A stretch of DNA of 64,000 nucleotides from Isochrysis galbana. Its lineage: Eukaryota; Haptophyta; Isochrysidales; Isochrysidaceae. The DNA lies in assembly GCA_018136815.1 (NCBI GenBank), contig CM030934.1, forward strand, positions 3,932,710 to 3,996,709. Reading direction: 5' to 3'. The translations under genes were made by a program, and so were the position numbers. Below, piece by piece: positions 1-9,430 of this stretch (its first letter is position 1; each line of letters starts with the position of its first letter). The notes under the pieces are model-generated. The model searched no databases. It saw only the letters and a list, made by a program, of their open reading frames with translations, and had not been told where the DNA came from.

Positions 1-89
1 TCAACGCAAGAAAAGCTATTTGGAAGCATGCGCTCGACGCGTGGTTCTGCCGGACTGGACTCGGCCGCGGGGCAGTCCTATCGGGAGGA

Positions 90-340
90 CGGGCTTGGGC
101 GAGGGCGAGCGCGACGACGGAGCGGACATAACTGGGCGGATCGGGTTGGATAGGCTGGGGCTTGGGGATTGGTGAGGTTTGGTATTGAGGTAGTGTTGAG
201 AACGAGGGACGAGAACGGGAACGAGAACGAGAACGAGAGCGACGAACGAAGAACGACAGACGACAGACGGCTAGGGGCCGACGGACCGACGAGATGACAC
301 TACACTCACGTCAACACTCTCCACACTAACGTATCCTTAT
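90..340 (+). repeat. Dispersed repeat family B, copy 1
   Basis: This stretch resembles 17745-18010 in the same orientation. Both start with GGGCGAGCG, a GACGACGG block and GCGGACATA, continue with a purine-rich GAACGAGA section, and end near CCACACTAACGTATC. I see no convincing reading frame. The shared ends and the spacing between them suggest an interspersed element of about 250 bp, not chance low complexity. Confidence 0.6.
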
Positions 341-554
341 CACGGAACGCACAGGAACCCGCTGGCAGACCGAACAAGGAAGAGAATGCCGACAAGAGAG
401 CGACGGGGCGACGGACGATCCGACGGGGGCGACAGTTACGCACAGGAATAAGGAGGGAATCTTTGGAAAACCCTTAAGTGATTTGATGAAGACCGAAGTA
501 AAATAGCGCCACGGTATAATCCAACGGCCAACACCTGAGGGGGAATCAGGGTCA

Positions 555-815
555 CACAAGGGGGCGGTTCCTTGCACCGGCGATACCTGAACGCGCACCT
601 TAGCCTAAAAACGCGAGGAGCACGCAAGGAGGTAAGCCAGGTGAGGGGCAAGCAGGCGACAAGGGAGGCGACAAAGGAGGCGAGGGCAACAAGGGCGAAT
701 GGCGAATGGGCGAATGTAGGATCCTGCAACGGTGACTCGTGGCTAGCCTGCAAGGAGGGAACATAGAAACGCAAACAACTTCTAAAACAAAAAGGTCGAT
801 CGCGGATGCGACAGT
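555..815 (-). repeat. Dispersed repeat family E, copy 1
   Basis: Read on the minus strand, this matches 44605-44890 on the plus strand with few differences. It begins at CGCATCCGCGATCGACC, passes GCAGGCTAGCCACGAG and ends at GTGACCCTGATTC. Frames stay open in both copies, but the differences include single-base indels, so I read it as a non-coding interspersed element. The rest of 340-1220 shows no gene. Confidence 0.7.
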
Positions 816-1219
816 TTAGAGCCAGGAACCAGGAACCAGGAAGGACACCCCTACCAGGAATCGGACCCCCACCCCTCCATCTGCTGTCGCGAGTCGCGAG
901 AGAGGTCCACGCACGCGCACCACAGCTCAAAAATGTAAAATGTGGCGCAACCCCAGACTTTTTGGCTGTGGTTGTGTCGCCCTCAGGCCATCCCTAGCAG
1001 ACCTAGCCTTGGGGAGCCTCAGAAAAATACCGTCAGGGGAGGGGGAAGAAGGACATTCCAGTCAACCAGTCAAGGAATTGACCGGGTACCTGGGACTACT
1101 AGACAACGGCGCGTGAGCTCCATCAACTCTCTCATCACACCGCCGAAACGCACCGTCGGCTCGCCCGCCGCCATCCTCACCTCATCACCCGCTTCTTTCT
1201 GTGTGCCTTACCACTCATC

Positions 1220-1664
1220 AGCGGTCTCGCCGTCGTATTCTCTCTCTCTCCCTCCACGAGAGTTCTCTCCCTCTCCCTCCCTCTCTCTCTGCCCTCTGTT
1301 TACATGGTTTGGAGAGTGGAATATTCTGGATGATGCTGCGAGTCAAGTACCCGCCGAGAGAGCCGTCGGCAGGAGGTCCACCGCGGAATCCACACTGGTC
1401 AATCAAATCACCACCGCAGTCTCTATTCTCTCTGCCCCCCCCACCCTTCCTCCTCATCGAGAGCCCCCCCCCCCCCCCCCGCTCTCGTCCTCTAGTACGG
1501 GGTGCATACTACTTCCGCCTACAACATCGGTGATTTGGTATTCCTGCAGACCGAGCCTCCCTTCCCCCAGAAATCATCGCGTAAACGGTCGTTTCATTCC
1601 ACTGGACAGCGGTGCCCCTGCCGGACACATAAGATTCCCTCCCCCCCCCCCTCCGCCCCCCCCC
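1220..1664 (+). promoter_or_regulatory. Pyrimidine-rich leader upstream of ADHE
   Basis: CT-rich blocks at about 1236-1290, C runs near 1430-1480, and a nearly pure C tract at 1638-1664 run straight into the ADHE start codon. The same arrangement precedes LAMTOR3, SMPD4, the SH3 scaffold, RlmN and other genes here, which points to a promoter or 5' leader role. No TATA box is evident. Confidence 0.4.
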
Positions 1665-4460
1665 ATGCCGCCCGCACGGGCACCCAGCCTCCTCCTCTTC
1701 CGCCCCTTACCGCTGGTCTCCAGCCGGCTTACAGCGCGTCACGTGGGCTCACGCCTCCTTTCTCGTACTTTCTCCGCCTCCTCCGCCGTCGACTCCCCCT
1801 CCTCCCCTTCCACTTCCTTGTCTTCCTCCGCCTCCTCCTCCTCGAGGGAGAAAGACCCGTACGCCATCCACAGTGAGAACGACCTCGATGCTGTGCTCGA
1901 GCGTGTCGAGCAGGCGCACAGGCACTTCTCCAGCTTCTCTCAGGCACAGGTGGACCACATCTTCCACGAGGTCGCTCTCGCCACGTCCAAGGCAAGGGTG
2001 AGCCTCGCCAAGCTCGCTGTCGCAGACACTGGCCGCGGAATCGTCGAGGACAAGGTCATCAAGAACCAGTTCGCCTCTGAGATGGTATACAACAAGTACA
2101 AGGGACTCAAGACGGTCGGCGTGGTCGAGTCCGACGTCACCTCCGGCTTCACGAAGATTGCTGAGCCCGTCGGCCCGATCGTTGCATTTGCGCCGGTCAC
2201 CAACCCTACTTCTACGCTCATCTTCAAGGCGCTCATCGCACTCAAGACGCGCAACGCCATCGTCTTCTCGCCGCACCCGTCTGCCTCCGAGTGCTCCAAC
2301 GAGACGGCGCGCATCGTCATCGAGGCAGCGCTCCGCGCGGGCGCGCCCGAGTACTGCGTCTCCTACCTGGCCAAGCCGACGAGCGCGCTATCAAACCAGC
2401 TGCTGCACCACCCCAAGATCAAGTATGCGCTTGCGACCGGCGGGCCAGGCGTGGTTAATGCCTGCTACTCGTCCGGCAAGCCCGCCATAGGCGTGGGCGC
2501 CGGCAACGCGCCCGCCCTCGTGGATGAGACCGCCGACCTCGACATGGCGTGCGCCTCCATCGTCCTCTCCAAAACTTTCGACAACGGCATGATCTGCGCC
2601 ACCGAGCAAGCGGTCGTCGTCGTCGACGCCGTATACGATCAATTTTTGCATAAGCTCCAGAGCCGTGGCGTGCACGTGCTCTCGCCCGAGCACGCCAAGA
2701 AGGTGGGCGACGTGCTCGTCAAGGATAACCTGGCTGTCAACCCCGCCATCGTCGGTCAGTCGCCCCGCCGCATTGCCGAGCTCGCGGGCGTCCCGTTCAT
2801 CGAGGGCTCGCTCGCGCTGGCCGCCGAGGTGTCCGCCATTGGGAGCGAGGAGAAGTGGTCCTTTGAGAAGCTGTCCCCGACGATGGCCATCTACCGTGCG
2901 AGCGACTTTGCAGACGCCGTGCACAAGTGCGAGGCGCTCGCCTACAACGGTGGCGCCGGCCACACCGCCACCATATTCACTAACCCAGCGAACCGCGACC
3001 GCCTCGAGCAGTTCGAGGAGGCGATGCCCGTCTACCACATGCTCGTCAACTCGCCCGCCACCTTTGGCGCCATCGGCGACGTGTACAACTTCCAGATCGA
3101 GCCCTCCCTGACGCTAGGCTGTGGCACCGCTGGCGGCAACTCGGTCTCCAAAAACGTCGGCCCCATGGAACTCCTAAACTTCAAGTATATCGCCGAGAAG
3201 CGCGAGAACATGCAGTGGATTAAGGTGCCGCCCTCCATCTACTTCAAGCGCGGAATTGTGGGCGAAGCCCTCAAGGACCTCCGCGGGAGCTCCGATCGTA
3301 TCTTCATCGTGACCGACCGAACCATGGAAGAGATGGGTATTGTCGACGAGGTGACCAAGCATCTACCATTTGCCAAGTGGCACGTACACTCAGACATCGC
3401 CCCTGAGCCCACTTTCTCGTGTCTTCGGAAAGGTGTCGCTACGATGGACGCCTTCAAACCGGACACGGTGATCGCTCTCGGCGGCGGCTCGCCCCTCGAC
3501 GCGGCCAAGGTGATGCGCCTCATGTACGAGCACCCTGAGGTCAAAGTGCAGGACATGTACGCGCGATTTCTTGACATACGCAAGCGCATATGTCAGTTCC
3601 CGCGTGCGGGCACACTCATCAAGCAGGTGGTCTGCATCCCCACCACGTCCGGCACCGGCGCTGAGATGACCCCATTTGCCGTCATCACCGGGGACGACGG
3701 CCACAAGTACCCAATCGCCGACTACATGCTCACGCCCGACATGGCCATCGTGGATCCCCAGCTAGCAGCCGGCATGCCCAAGACGCTCACAGCCTACACT
3801 GGCTACGATGTCCTGACACACGCTGTCGAATCGCACGTGTCTGTCATGGCGACCGACTACACGATGGCGCTCTCCGCACGGGCCACGCTCCTAGTCCATA
3901 AGCACCTGAAGGCTGCGGTAGACAGCCCCGACAGCCTGGAGGCACGCGAGGGCATGCACAACGCGTCGGCCATCGCAGGCGTTGCCTTTGCCAACGCCTT
4001 CCTCGGCATCAGCCACTCACTTGCTCACGCTATTGGCGGGCGCTTCCACATCGCCCACGGTCTCGCCAACGCCCTCGTCCTGTCACACGTCTGTCTGTAT
4101 AACGCATCCACCCATCCCACCAAGATGGCCGCCTTCCCGCAGTATAAGTCACCGCACGCCAAGAACCAGTACGCCGAGCTCGCTGACCATCTCGGGCTGA
4201 CTGAGACTAGCGCTAGTGACGACGAGAAGCTCTTCGCCTTCATCAATCGGCTCGAGGTGCTGAAGCAGGAGTGTGGCATCCCGCTCTCGATCCGAGAGGC
4301 TGGCGTTGGCGAGGCCGAATTCGAGGCGGCCATCTCTGAGCTGGCTGAGCAGGCCTTCGATGACCAATGCACGAGCGCCAACCCGCGCTACCCGCTCATG
4401 TCAGAACTCGAACAGATCTTACGCGACGCCTACAACGGCCCACCCGTCATGTCCAGCTGA
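1665..4460 (+). CDS. ADHE: Bifunctional aldehyde-alcohol dehydrogenase, mitochondrial type
   Basis: An intronless 931-residue protein. ADHE turns acetyl-CoA into acetaldehyde and then ethanol with NADH, a fermentative route. The ATG at 1665 was chosen because it opens an Arg/Ser-rich, acid-poor leader (about residues 1-60) typical of mitochondrial import; the frame is open further upstream but only through low-complexity sequence. The aldehyde dehydrogenase half spans about 70-510 with catalytic Cys311 in DNGMICATEQ. The iron-dependent alcohol dehydrogenase half starts near 522 and has GGGSPLDAAK and TTSGTGAEMTP for the cofactor. Metal ligands by alignment to the E. coli enzyme are Asp715, His719, His784 and His798. 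Length without the leader matches bacterial AdhE (about 890). Lack of introns fits a bacterial-type origin, although base composition resembles the surrounding DNA. Identification is secure; location is inferred. Confidence 0.95.
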   Translation: MPPARAPSLLLFRPLPLVSSRLTARHVGSRLLSRTFSASSAVDSPSSPSTSLSSSASSSSREKDPYAIHSENDLDAVLERVEQAHRHFSSFSQAQVDHIFHEVALATSKARVSLAKLAVADTGRGIVEDKVIKNQFASEMVYNKYKGLKTVGVVESDVTSGFTKIAEPVGPIVAFAPVTNPTSTLIFKALIALKTRNAIVFSPHPSASECSNETARIVIEAALRAGAPEYCVSYLAKPTSALSNQLLHHPKIKYALATGGPGVVNACYSSGKPAIGVGAGNAPALVDETADLDMACASIVLSKTFDNGMICATEQAVVVVDAVYDQFLHKLQSRGVHVLSPEHAKKVGDVLVKDNLAVNPAIVGQSPRRIAELAGVPFIEGSLALAAEVSAIGSEEKWSFEKLSPTMAIYRASDFADAVHKCEALAYNGGAGHTATIFTNPANRDRLEQFEEAMPVYHMLVNSPATFGAIGDVYNFQIEPSLTLGCGTAGGNSVSKNVGPMELLNFKYIAEKRENMQWIKVPPSIYFKRGIVGEALKDLRGSSDRIFIVTDRTMEEMGIVDEVTKHLPFAKWHVHSDIAPEPTFSCLRKGVATMDAFKPDTVIALGGGSPLDAAKVMRLMYEHPEVKVQDMYARFLDIRKRICQFPRAGTLIKQVVCIPTTSGTGAEMTPFAVITGDDGHKYPIADYMLTPDMAIVDPQLAAGMPKTLTAYTGYDVLTHAVESHVSVMATDYTMALSARATLLVHKHLKAAVDSPDSLEAREGMHNASAIAGVAFANAFLGISHSLAHAIGGRFHIAHGLANALVLSHVCLYNASTHPTKMAAFPQYKSPHAKNQYAELADHLGLTETSASDDEKLFAFINRLEVLKQECGIPLSIREAGVGEAEFEAAISELAEQAFDDQCTSANPRYPLMSELEQILRDAYNGPPVMSS

Positions 4461-4896
4461 AGCCGATGTGGAGCGAGTCGAGGGGGCGAGGTGGACCCGA
4501 TTACCTGCGAATTGCAACGTCGCTCGATGATGGCTCAAGTGTTGGCTCGTCGAAACGTCCACGCGCACGTGCATCTGCTGCACCGACGCACCCCATCGTG
4601 TCACGCGCGTTTCCATCTCCGCCGCATGCAGATTTCCACATTGTATCCGGCCCATTCCGTCGCCTGCTCGTCCCCGAAGGGATGGCGGCCGCGGGGCAGA
4701 GAGCGCCTGCTTGGACCCTTGAAGGAGCGAGCGAGGAGAGTGGCACGCTCGTTGTAAAGTACACCAATGGCGAGCGGAGTCGCTTGCCCGTCGCTTTGTG
4801 TCTGTTTTTGCGTCAATGCCAATGCAGAGATACGAGTGCATCTGTCAACACGACACGCGACCTCTTTTGGGACCGCGCGTGGAGTGCCACATTTCA

Positions 4897-5130
<234 letters not shown>

Positions 5131-5382
5131 TCTTCCCCCGTATGACGGAAAGGTCGCGTTCGAATGTGGACCATCGAATGTATGATTTTTTACAATCGCA
5201 GAATCATATATTTTAAGTACCATCTACTATTATAGTTGCATATCATGACAATAAATTTAATAATAAACTCGGTCAATACAAGACTCCTTCCAAAGTACCC
5301 CCGAAACCGAAGGGGGGCGGGAAGGGGAGAATGGTAGGGACTAGGTGTTGTATATTTGCCCATTGCAATTATAATTATAATA

Positions 5383-5574
5383 AGGCGAGAAGCGCTCAAT
5401 CACCATCACCCACCGCATGGAAAAGCGTTCAATCACCATCAGCCCACACGTGGAACGCGTTCAATCGCCATCACCCCCACCGCATGGAAAAGCGTTCAAT
5501 CGCGGAAGATCGTGGGGATAATGAGGGTAGCGCTATCCAACCCACTCGTTTGGCAAGAGGGTATGCTTACGCGA
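5383..5574 (+). repeat. Minisatellite array 1
   Basis: Degenerate tandem units of roughly 30 bp built on AAAGCGTTCAATCACCATCA, beginning with GGCGAGAAGCGCTC. The array ends in a unique tail of about 65 bp (GCGGAAGATCGTGGGG to GGCAAGAGGGTATGCT). The same array plus tail recurs at 6019-6278, so the two copies are direct repeats flanking the small minus-strand ORF. A third array without the tail lies at 50163-50390. Confidence 0.85.
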
Positions 5575-5961
5575 GAGCGACAACACCCTATCCACCAATG
5601 TCCTTACATCTTTCTTGATATTATCATCTAACAGAATCGAATTCAAATCATGTTCATTTGGATTAACAATTTTATCCATTTGGTGTACTAACCCCGCATT
5701 TTGTGCAATTTGCTTGAGCTCATCGTAATTGACATAACGTTTGAATGATATGTATGCCCTTATGAACCGGCCATATTTGTCATTTGGAAGTTTATTAACG
5801 AAGTTTGTGTACAGCTCATACTCTTTGTCTAGAGAAAGAGCTCGATCAATTTCGAGCTTCCACGCGTGGTTGTCGCTGAGACGGCTTTCAAGGAGGCTTT
5901 GGATCGTATCCGGATTTAGTTTTGTTGAGTAATCTATTCCAAAGCTGTTGGTATTTGACAT
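5533..5961 (-). CDS. Small AT-rich ORF of unknown function (possible viral origin)
   Basis: I do not recognise this 142-residue protein. It starts at an ATG (5959-5961) and ends in TAG. It is rich in Asp, Asn, Lys, Ile and Leu, unlike the Ala/Arg/Pro-rich products of the host genes, and uses AT-rich codons. The predicted fold is helical (for example LESRLSDNHAWKLEIDRAL); there are no membrane segments and no Cys pairs. The last residues (NEWVG) are encoded inside the unique tail of minisatellite array 1, and the same codons recur in array 2 without an upstream frame. This suggests a duplication event that copied the gene's 3' end. Composition and setting argue for transferred DNA, perhaps from an algal virus or virophage-like element. 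It may be a fragment of a larger protein. Confidence 0.5.
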   Translation of the reverse strand: MSNTNSFGIDYSTKLNPDTIQSLLESRLSDNHAWKLEIDRALSLDKEYELYTNFVNKLPNDKYGRFIRAYISFKRYVNYDELKQIAQNAGLVHQMDKIVNPNEHDLNSILLDDNIKKDVRTLVDRVLSLSRKHTLLPNEWVG

Positions 5962-6018
5962 GTTTGTTGTTATTCATGTAAATATTTTTTGTGTTGTGCA
6001 CCACTTCGAGCGGGCTGA

Positions 6019-6278
6019 GGCGAGAAGCGCTCAATCACCATCACCCACCGCATGGAAAAGCGTTCAATCACCATCAGCCTACACGTGGAACGCGTTCAAT
6101 CACCATCACCCCCACCGCATGGAAAAAGCGTTCAATCACCATCAGCCTACACGTGGAACGCGCTCAATCACCATCACCTCCCCCCCCCCACCGCATGGAA
6201 AAGCGTTCAATCGCGGAAGATCGTGGGGATTATGAGGGTAGCGCTATCCAACCCACTCGTTTGGCAAGAGGGTATGCT
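6019..6278 (+). repeat. Minisatellite array 2
   Basis: Direct repeat of array 1 with the same entry sequence and the same unique tail, but with extra internal units, giving about 260 bp. Units alternate between a type with CACCGCATGGA and one with CCTACACGTGGAA. Together with array 1 it brackets 5575-6018. Confidence 0.85.
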
Positions 6279-6527
6279 GGCGATGTCAGCCTGAACGAAG
6301 GGGTGCGATTTACCTGACTTTTTGTGACGTTTAGAGATCTCCCGAAATAATCTTGTTCCAGTCTTCATCACTGATACTTGAGTGATCGTCAGTCTTCCGC
6401 GTAGACGGTGTAGGCTGCCTTTTATGCCTTTTATTTATGAGTATTGTTGTCGTGGAATTGCGTTCAGTTCAGCACCAGCCGATTCCACTACAAAAAAATG
6501 TCATCATCTTATTAAAAAAAAAGGTTC

Positions 6528-7151
6528 ATGACGTATTACACGAAGCTTCCGTGGCTCGCTTTAGGTCCACTGGCGATTGGTCAGACGTCGGTGGATGACG
6601 TTGGAGTCTGTACGGGAAGCAATGTGAAGCTCATCAATGGCAAATGTATCGCGCAGTGCACAACCGATTGTGATGGTGATTCAAGTGGGTTGGATCTGCT
6701 TTTACAGAATATGGGCACCTGTGTGGGTAGCGACGTCAAGCTGGTGGAGGGTCAATGTACTTCAAGTGCCATTATGGGGGTATGTACAGCGGCCGACGTC
6801 AAGTTGGTGGATGGTATCTGTCAATCGAATCATCTCGTCTCGGGCCTTCCCAAGAATGGTGGTATTGCGGTCGTGAAGCCAACGTCGTCCTCGACCACCT
6901 TGACGCACTTCTTCGCCGCCGGTTCGTACTACAACATGACAGACTATGATTTGAACGACGCGATCACCGAGGTGCATGTTGCAGAGAACTGCACCGCTAC
7001 CGTGTACGCGGCCATCGATAAACGCACCTCCGATGGGTCCAAGTTTGCAACACTCCATGGAGATGCCAAGTACGTCGGAGGGGAGGAGTACGGGGAAGGG
7101 AAGTTCAAGTCGAATGATATTTCATCCATTGAGGTGACGTGCACAATGTGA
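6528..7151 (+). CDS. Cys-rich repeat protein with a possible beta-gamma crystallin-like C-terminus
   Basis: A 207-residue protein from a clear ATG after an A-rich leader. Residues 25-105 carry three copies of a short motif of the form GVC, then four residues, VKL, a hydrophobic residue, one residue, G, one residue, C. Copies include GVCTGSNVKLINGKC, GTCVGSDVKLVEGQC and GVCTAADVKLVDGIC. Similar Cys-Gly-leucine knots occur in proteins of algal viruses, a resemblance I recall rather than could test. The C-terminal 80 residues, with a Tyr/Gly-rich stretch and NDISSIEV, resemble a beta-gamma crystallin-type fold. There is no clear signal peptide, although WLALGPLAIG is weakly hydrophobic. A truncated copy of its 5' end follows at 7265. 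Function is unknown; origin is probably foreign like the neighbouring AT-rich ORF. Confidence 0.55.
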   Translation: MTYYTKLPWLALGPLAIGQTSVDDVGVCTGSNVKLINGKCIAQCTTDCDGDSSGLDLLLQNMGTCVGSDVKLVEGQCTSSAIMGVCTAADVKLVDGICQSNHLVSGLPKNGGIAVVKPTSSSTTLTHFFAAGSYYNMTDYDLNDAITEVHVAENCTATVYAAIDKRTSDGSKFATLHGDAKYVGGEEYGEGKFKSNDISSIEVTCTM

Positions 7152-7264
7152 TCGGTCACGTTTGGTGAATGGTCACGTTGTAACGTTATGTACTAAAACG
7201 CTACGCGGACACAAGCGCACTTTCCTCCAACCACCCCGGCAGTGTCGAAATGCACGGGGTGTCA

Positions 7265-7326
7265 GTGGCTCGCTTTAGGTCCACTGGCGATTGGTCAGAC
7301 GTCGGTGGATGACGTTGGAGTCTGTA
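7265..7326 (+). repeat. Partial duplicate of the Cys-rich ORF 5' end
   Basis: These 62 bases repeat 6551-6612 exactly as far as I can read them and would encode the same residues from WLALGPLAIG to DDVGVC. The duplicate then breaks into unrelated C/G-rich sequence with no continuation of the frame. It is a decayed tandem copy or a recombination scar at the right edge of the AT-rich island. Confidence 0.9.
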
Positions 7327-7439
7327 GTCCCGCTCCTGTATACAGGATAAGTCGAGACAGAGTCGGTCGCCCACTCGGAGACACAGGAGGAAGGGGGGGA
7401 AAGATCACCGGGGGGGGGCGCGGGCCACCGGACCATATC

Positions 7440-7625
7440 TAAGCCCTTCACCCCTAGATCCCCCTTGTAGTGTACGGGGGGAGCCGCCTGATGGCGGGGG
7501 GAGAAGGGCCGGGGGAGTGGGAGTGTAGAAAAGATGCTACGTACTACGTGTAGTAGGTAGTGGTTCCATTCGCCGCGAGTGCGGTAAGAATATTAAAAGG
7601 TTTTTTGTGCCTTGCGATTTCTTCT
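7440..7625 (-). repeat. Dispersed repeat family D, copy 1 (diverged)
   Basis: On the minus strand this shows the same order of blocks as 28045-28200 and 59255-59400: an A-rich start, CCTTTTAATAT, a pyrimidine-rich middle, a GCC..GGC block and an AGGGG end. Similarity is strong only near the A-rich start. The stretch 7640-8290 that follows holds repeats and a hairpin but no gene I can support. Confidence 0.45.
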
Positions 7626-8042
7626 CGCTAAAAAGCCACACATAATAGCTCCGCAATGAGGCCAAAATGGCGGTGTCCTCGGTAGCTATATTATCTTCCT
7701 CCAGACTCCAAAGTCCGAGTCCAGAGTTGGTTGTGGGTCATCCCACCTAACTCCTAACTCCGGCAAACATCGCCGGGATGTCTCCGTTGGCGTGTCTAGG
7801 TGCGTAGGTGCGTACGATTTCTGGGTGCTGTTCTTTGAAGAGTTGGAGGCCGAAAAGGCCCCCAGGATTGATTGTTGTGTGAAGTGCCCGCCCACGAGGG
7901 GTGCACTGGTGGTAGGAGTTGCCTCCATGGGGGTGGCAGCAGTGCTGCCACCCACCATGGGGAGTCCTTGTTGGGGTGGCAGGCCAGTGGCCAGTGGAGG
8001 CAGGCGGCAGGGCCAGGCCCTGGCTCTGTTGTCTGTTGTTCT

Positions 8043-8072
8043 GCAGGGAACAGGACTTTGCCTGTTCCCTGC
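8043..8072. repeat. Perfect 12-bp stem-loop
   Basis: GCAGGGAACAGG, a six-base loop and the exact reverse complement CCTGTTCCCTGC. No T run follows, so a terminator-like role has no support. It sits in a G-rich gene-poor stretch and may belong to a mobile element. Confidence 0.8.
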
Positions 8073-8291
8073 TTCTGGGGCTCTTGGGGAGGCGAGGGCG
8101 GGAGGATCATGTCGACGTCGCTGTCAGCTGTCAGTTAGGGGGACAGCCTGCGAGCGCTTCGGCTCCGGCGGCTTGGGGCGGCCCCGGTGGGGCGTCGTGG
8201 CGGCGGGGGGCTGGGAGGTGGGAGCGGTCGGCGCGCGCTCCATCGCTAAAACTATATAACAATAGATTTTCAGGGTTTTTTATCATGGAAG

Positions 8292-8813
8292 CTATTCTCC
8301 TAGTCGTGCTTTCCAATCGACTGGGCTCAGCTCGAGCGCGGCCTTGGCACGAAGCAGCACCTCCACACACGGCGCGTGTCCGTATCTGCAGGCCCATAGA
8401 AGTGGGGTGAACCCCTTGTCGTCCACCGCGTCGGAGTGGGCACCCGCGTGGAGGAGACGGACAACGCACGATAGGTTGCCTTGCTTGCACGCGGCCATGA
8501 GGGCCGTCAACCCTCCGCCTGGCGCGCGCTCCTCGAGGCGTCCCGCGTGACCCTGTCCGAGCAGGAGCTCGACGGCTTGCACATCATCGCCCTCTCGTGC
8601 GCATGCGCGTACAAGTTGTGGTGTCATGCAAGGACCTTCCTCTCTTGTCAGGGAGAACGAGGCGAAGGAGGGGGCGATGAGGGGCTGGGGCGCTGGGCGG
8701 ATGGGGGACGGCTCGGCGGCTGGGGAGGGGGGGGAGGCGAGGGGTTGGGGGAGCTCGGCGGGGGAGGGGGGGGGGGACTCGGCGGCGGGGGCGAGGGGGT
8801 CGAGAATAATCAT
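8292..8813 (-). CDS. Ankyrin-repeat protein
   Basis: A 173-residue frame with a Pro/Ala-rich first third and two to three ankyrin repeats in the remainder. The clearest repeats are GGLTALMAACKQGN and KGFTPLLWACRYGH, each followed by the leucine-rich second helix (VVRLLHAGA, VEVLLRAKA). Ankyrin repeats bind protein partners; no enzymatic domain is visible. The upstream ATG at 8813 opens the low-complexity part, and an internal ATG at 8627 (MTPQLVRACA) starts just before the first repeat and could be the true start. The protein ends soon after a repeat, so a downstream exon is possible. GC-rich codon use agrees with the host genes. Confidence 0.6.
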   Translation of the reverse strand: MIILDPLAPAAESPPPSPAELPQPLASPPSPAAEPSPIRPAPQPLIAPSFASFSLTREEGPCMTPQLVRACAREGDDVQAVELLLGQGHAGRLEERAPGGGLTALMAACKQGNLSCVVRLLHAGAHSDAVDDKGFTPLLWACRYGHAPCVEVLLRAKAALELSPVDWKARLGE

Positions 8814-8958
8814 ACCGTCAGGGGGCCCAATCTTTTCACAAGCAGTGTGACCTTTTCACAGGAGGCGTCTGTGAAAAGCCCAGTGAAGTATAATAACTCA
8901 TGTATTCCCCGCCCCCATCCTGCGTGGCTTGGGGGGGGGGGGGGGGGGTAGTCACAAT

Positions 8959-9054
8959 GGGGACGGTAGAAGTCCCGCACCTTTGGCGCGGAGGAGGGGG
9001 GGGTTATTGGAAGTCACAAGTGTCAGAGCGGGGACGGTAGAAGTCCCGCACCTT
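8959..9054 (+). repeat. 25-bp direct repeat pair
   Basis: GGGGACGGTAGAAGTCCCGC plus CACCTT occurs at 8959-8983 and again at 9030-9054. Between the copies lies GTCACAA-containing sequence that is itself partly repeated. No coding potential; it lies in the intergenic stretch between the ankyrin gene and MPDU1, which is otherwise unremarkable. Confidence 0.8.
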
Positions 9055-9430
9055 CCCTCCGCGCCCCCTGCGCGGGTGTCCCCGAAGCCCTCCCCTCATT
9101 GTCTCAACATTCTTATTGATCCCTAGGCCCACATGCAACCACAATCACTCAACCACAACTACAATAGATCTCATGGCCTACGAACGACGCCAAATAGTGG
9201 TTCTAGTTGGCGGTGGCCAGGTGGGATGTGTACGCTTGGCTCCGCAACGGCCAATGTGTCGGGCAACAAATGCATAGGGAACGAATATGTGCTGCTCGAC
9301 ATGTGAGACACGTGCGACTCACACTGGCCTATGCATCGACCAACCAATCCCGGCACGATGACAGAGTGTCTTACGGCAACATCCTCCTACATTCTGGACG
9401 CCAACGCTGCGTGTGGTGCCCCAACGCTCC

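Noticed and set aside
436-930. 164-codon minus-strand ORF resembling the frame at 44495-44992
   Set aside because: The shared part is repeat family E. Indels between copies shift the frame, so the likeness is of DNA, not of protein.
942-1664. N-terminal extension of ADHE by 241 codons
   Set aside because: It begins at a GTG, crosses CT and C tracts and shows no protein-like composition. The ATG at 1665 opens a sensible targeting leader.
5356-6317. Small ORFs within the minisatellite arrays (MEKRSI-type peptides)
   Set aside because: The same peptides appear in three frames and at three loci because the DNA repeats; no start context or conservation beyond the repeat.
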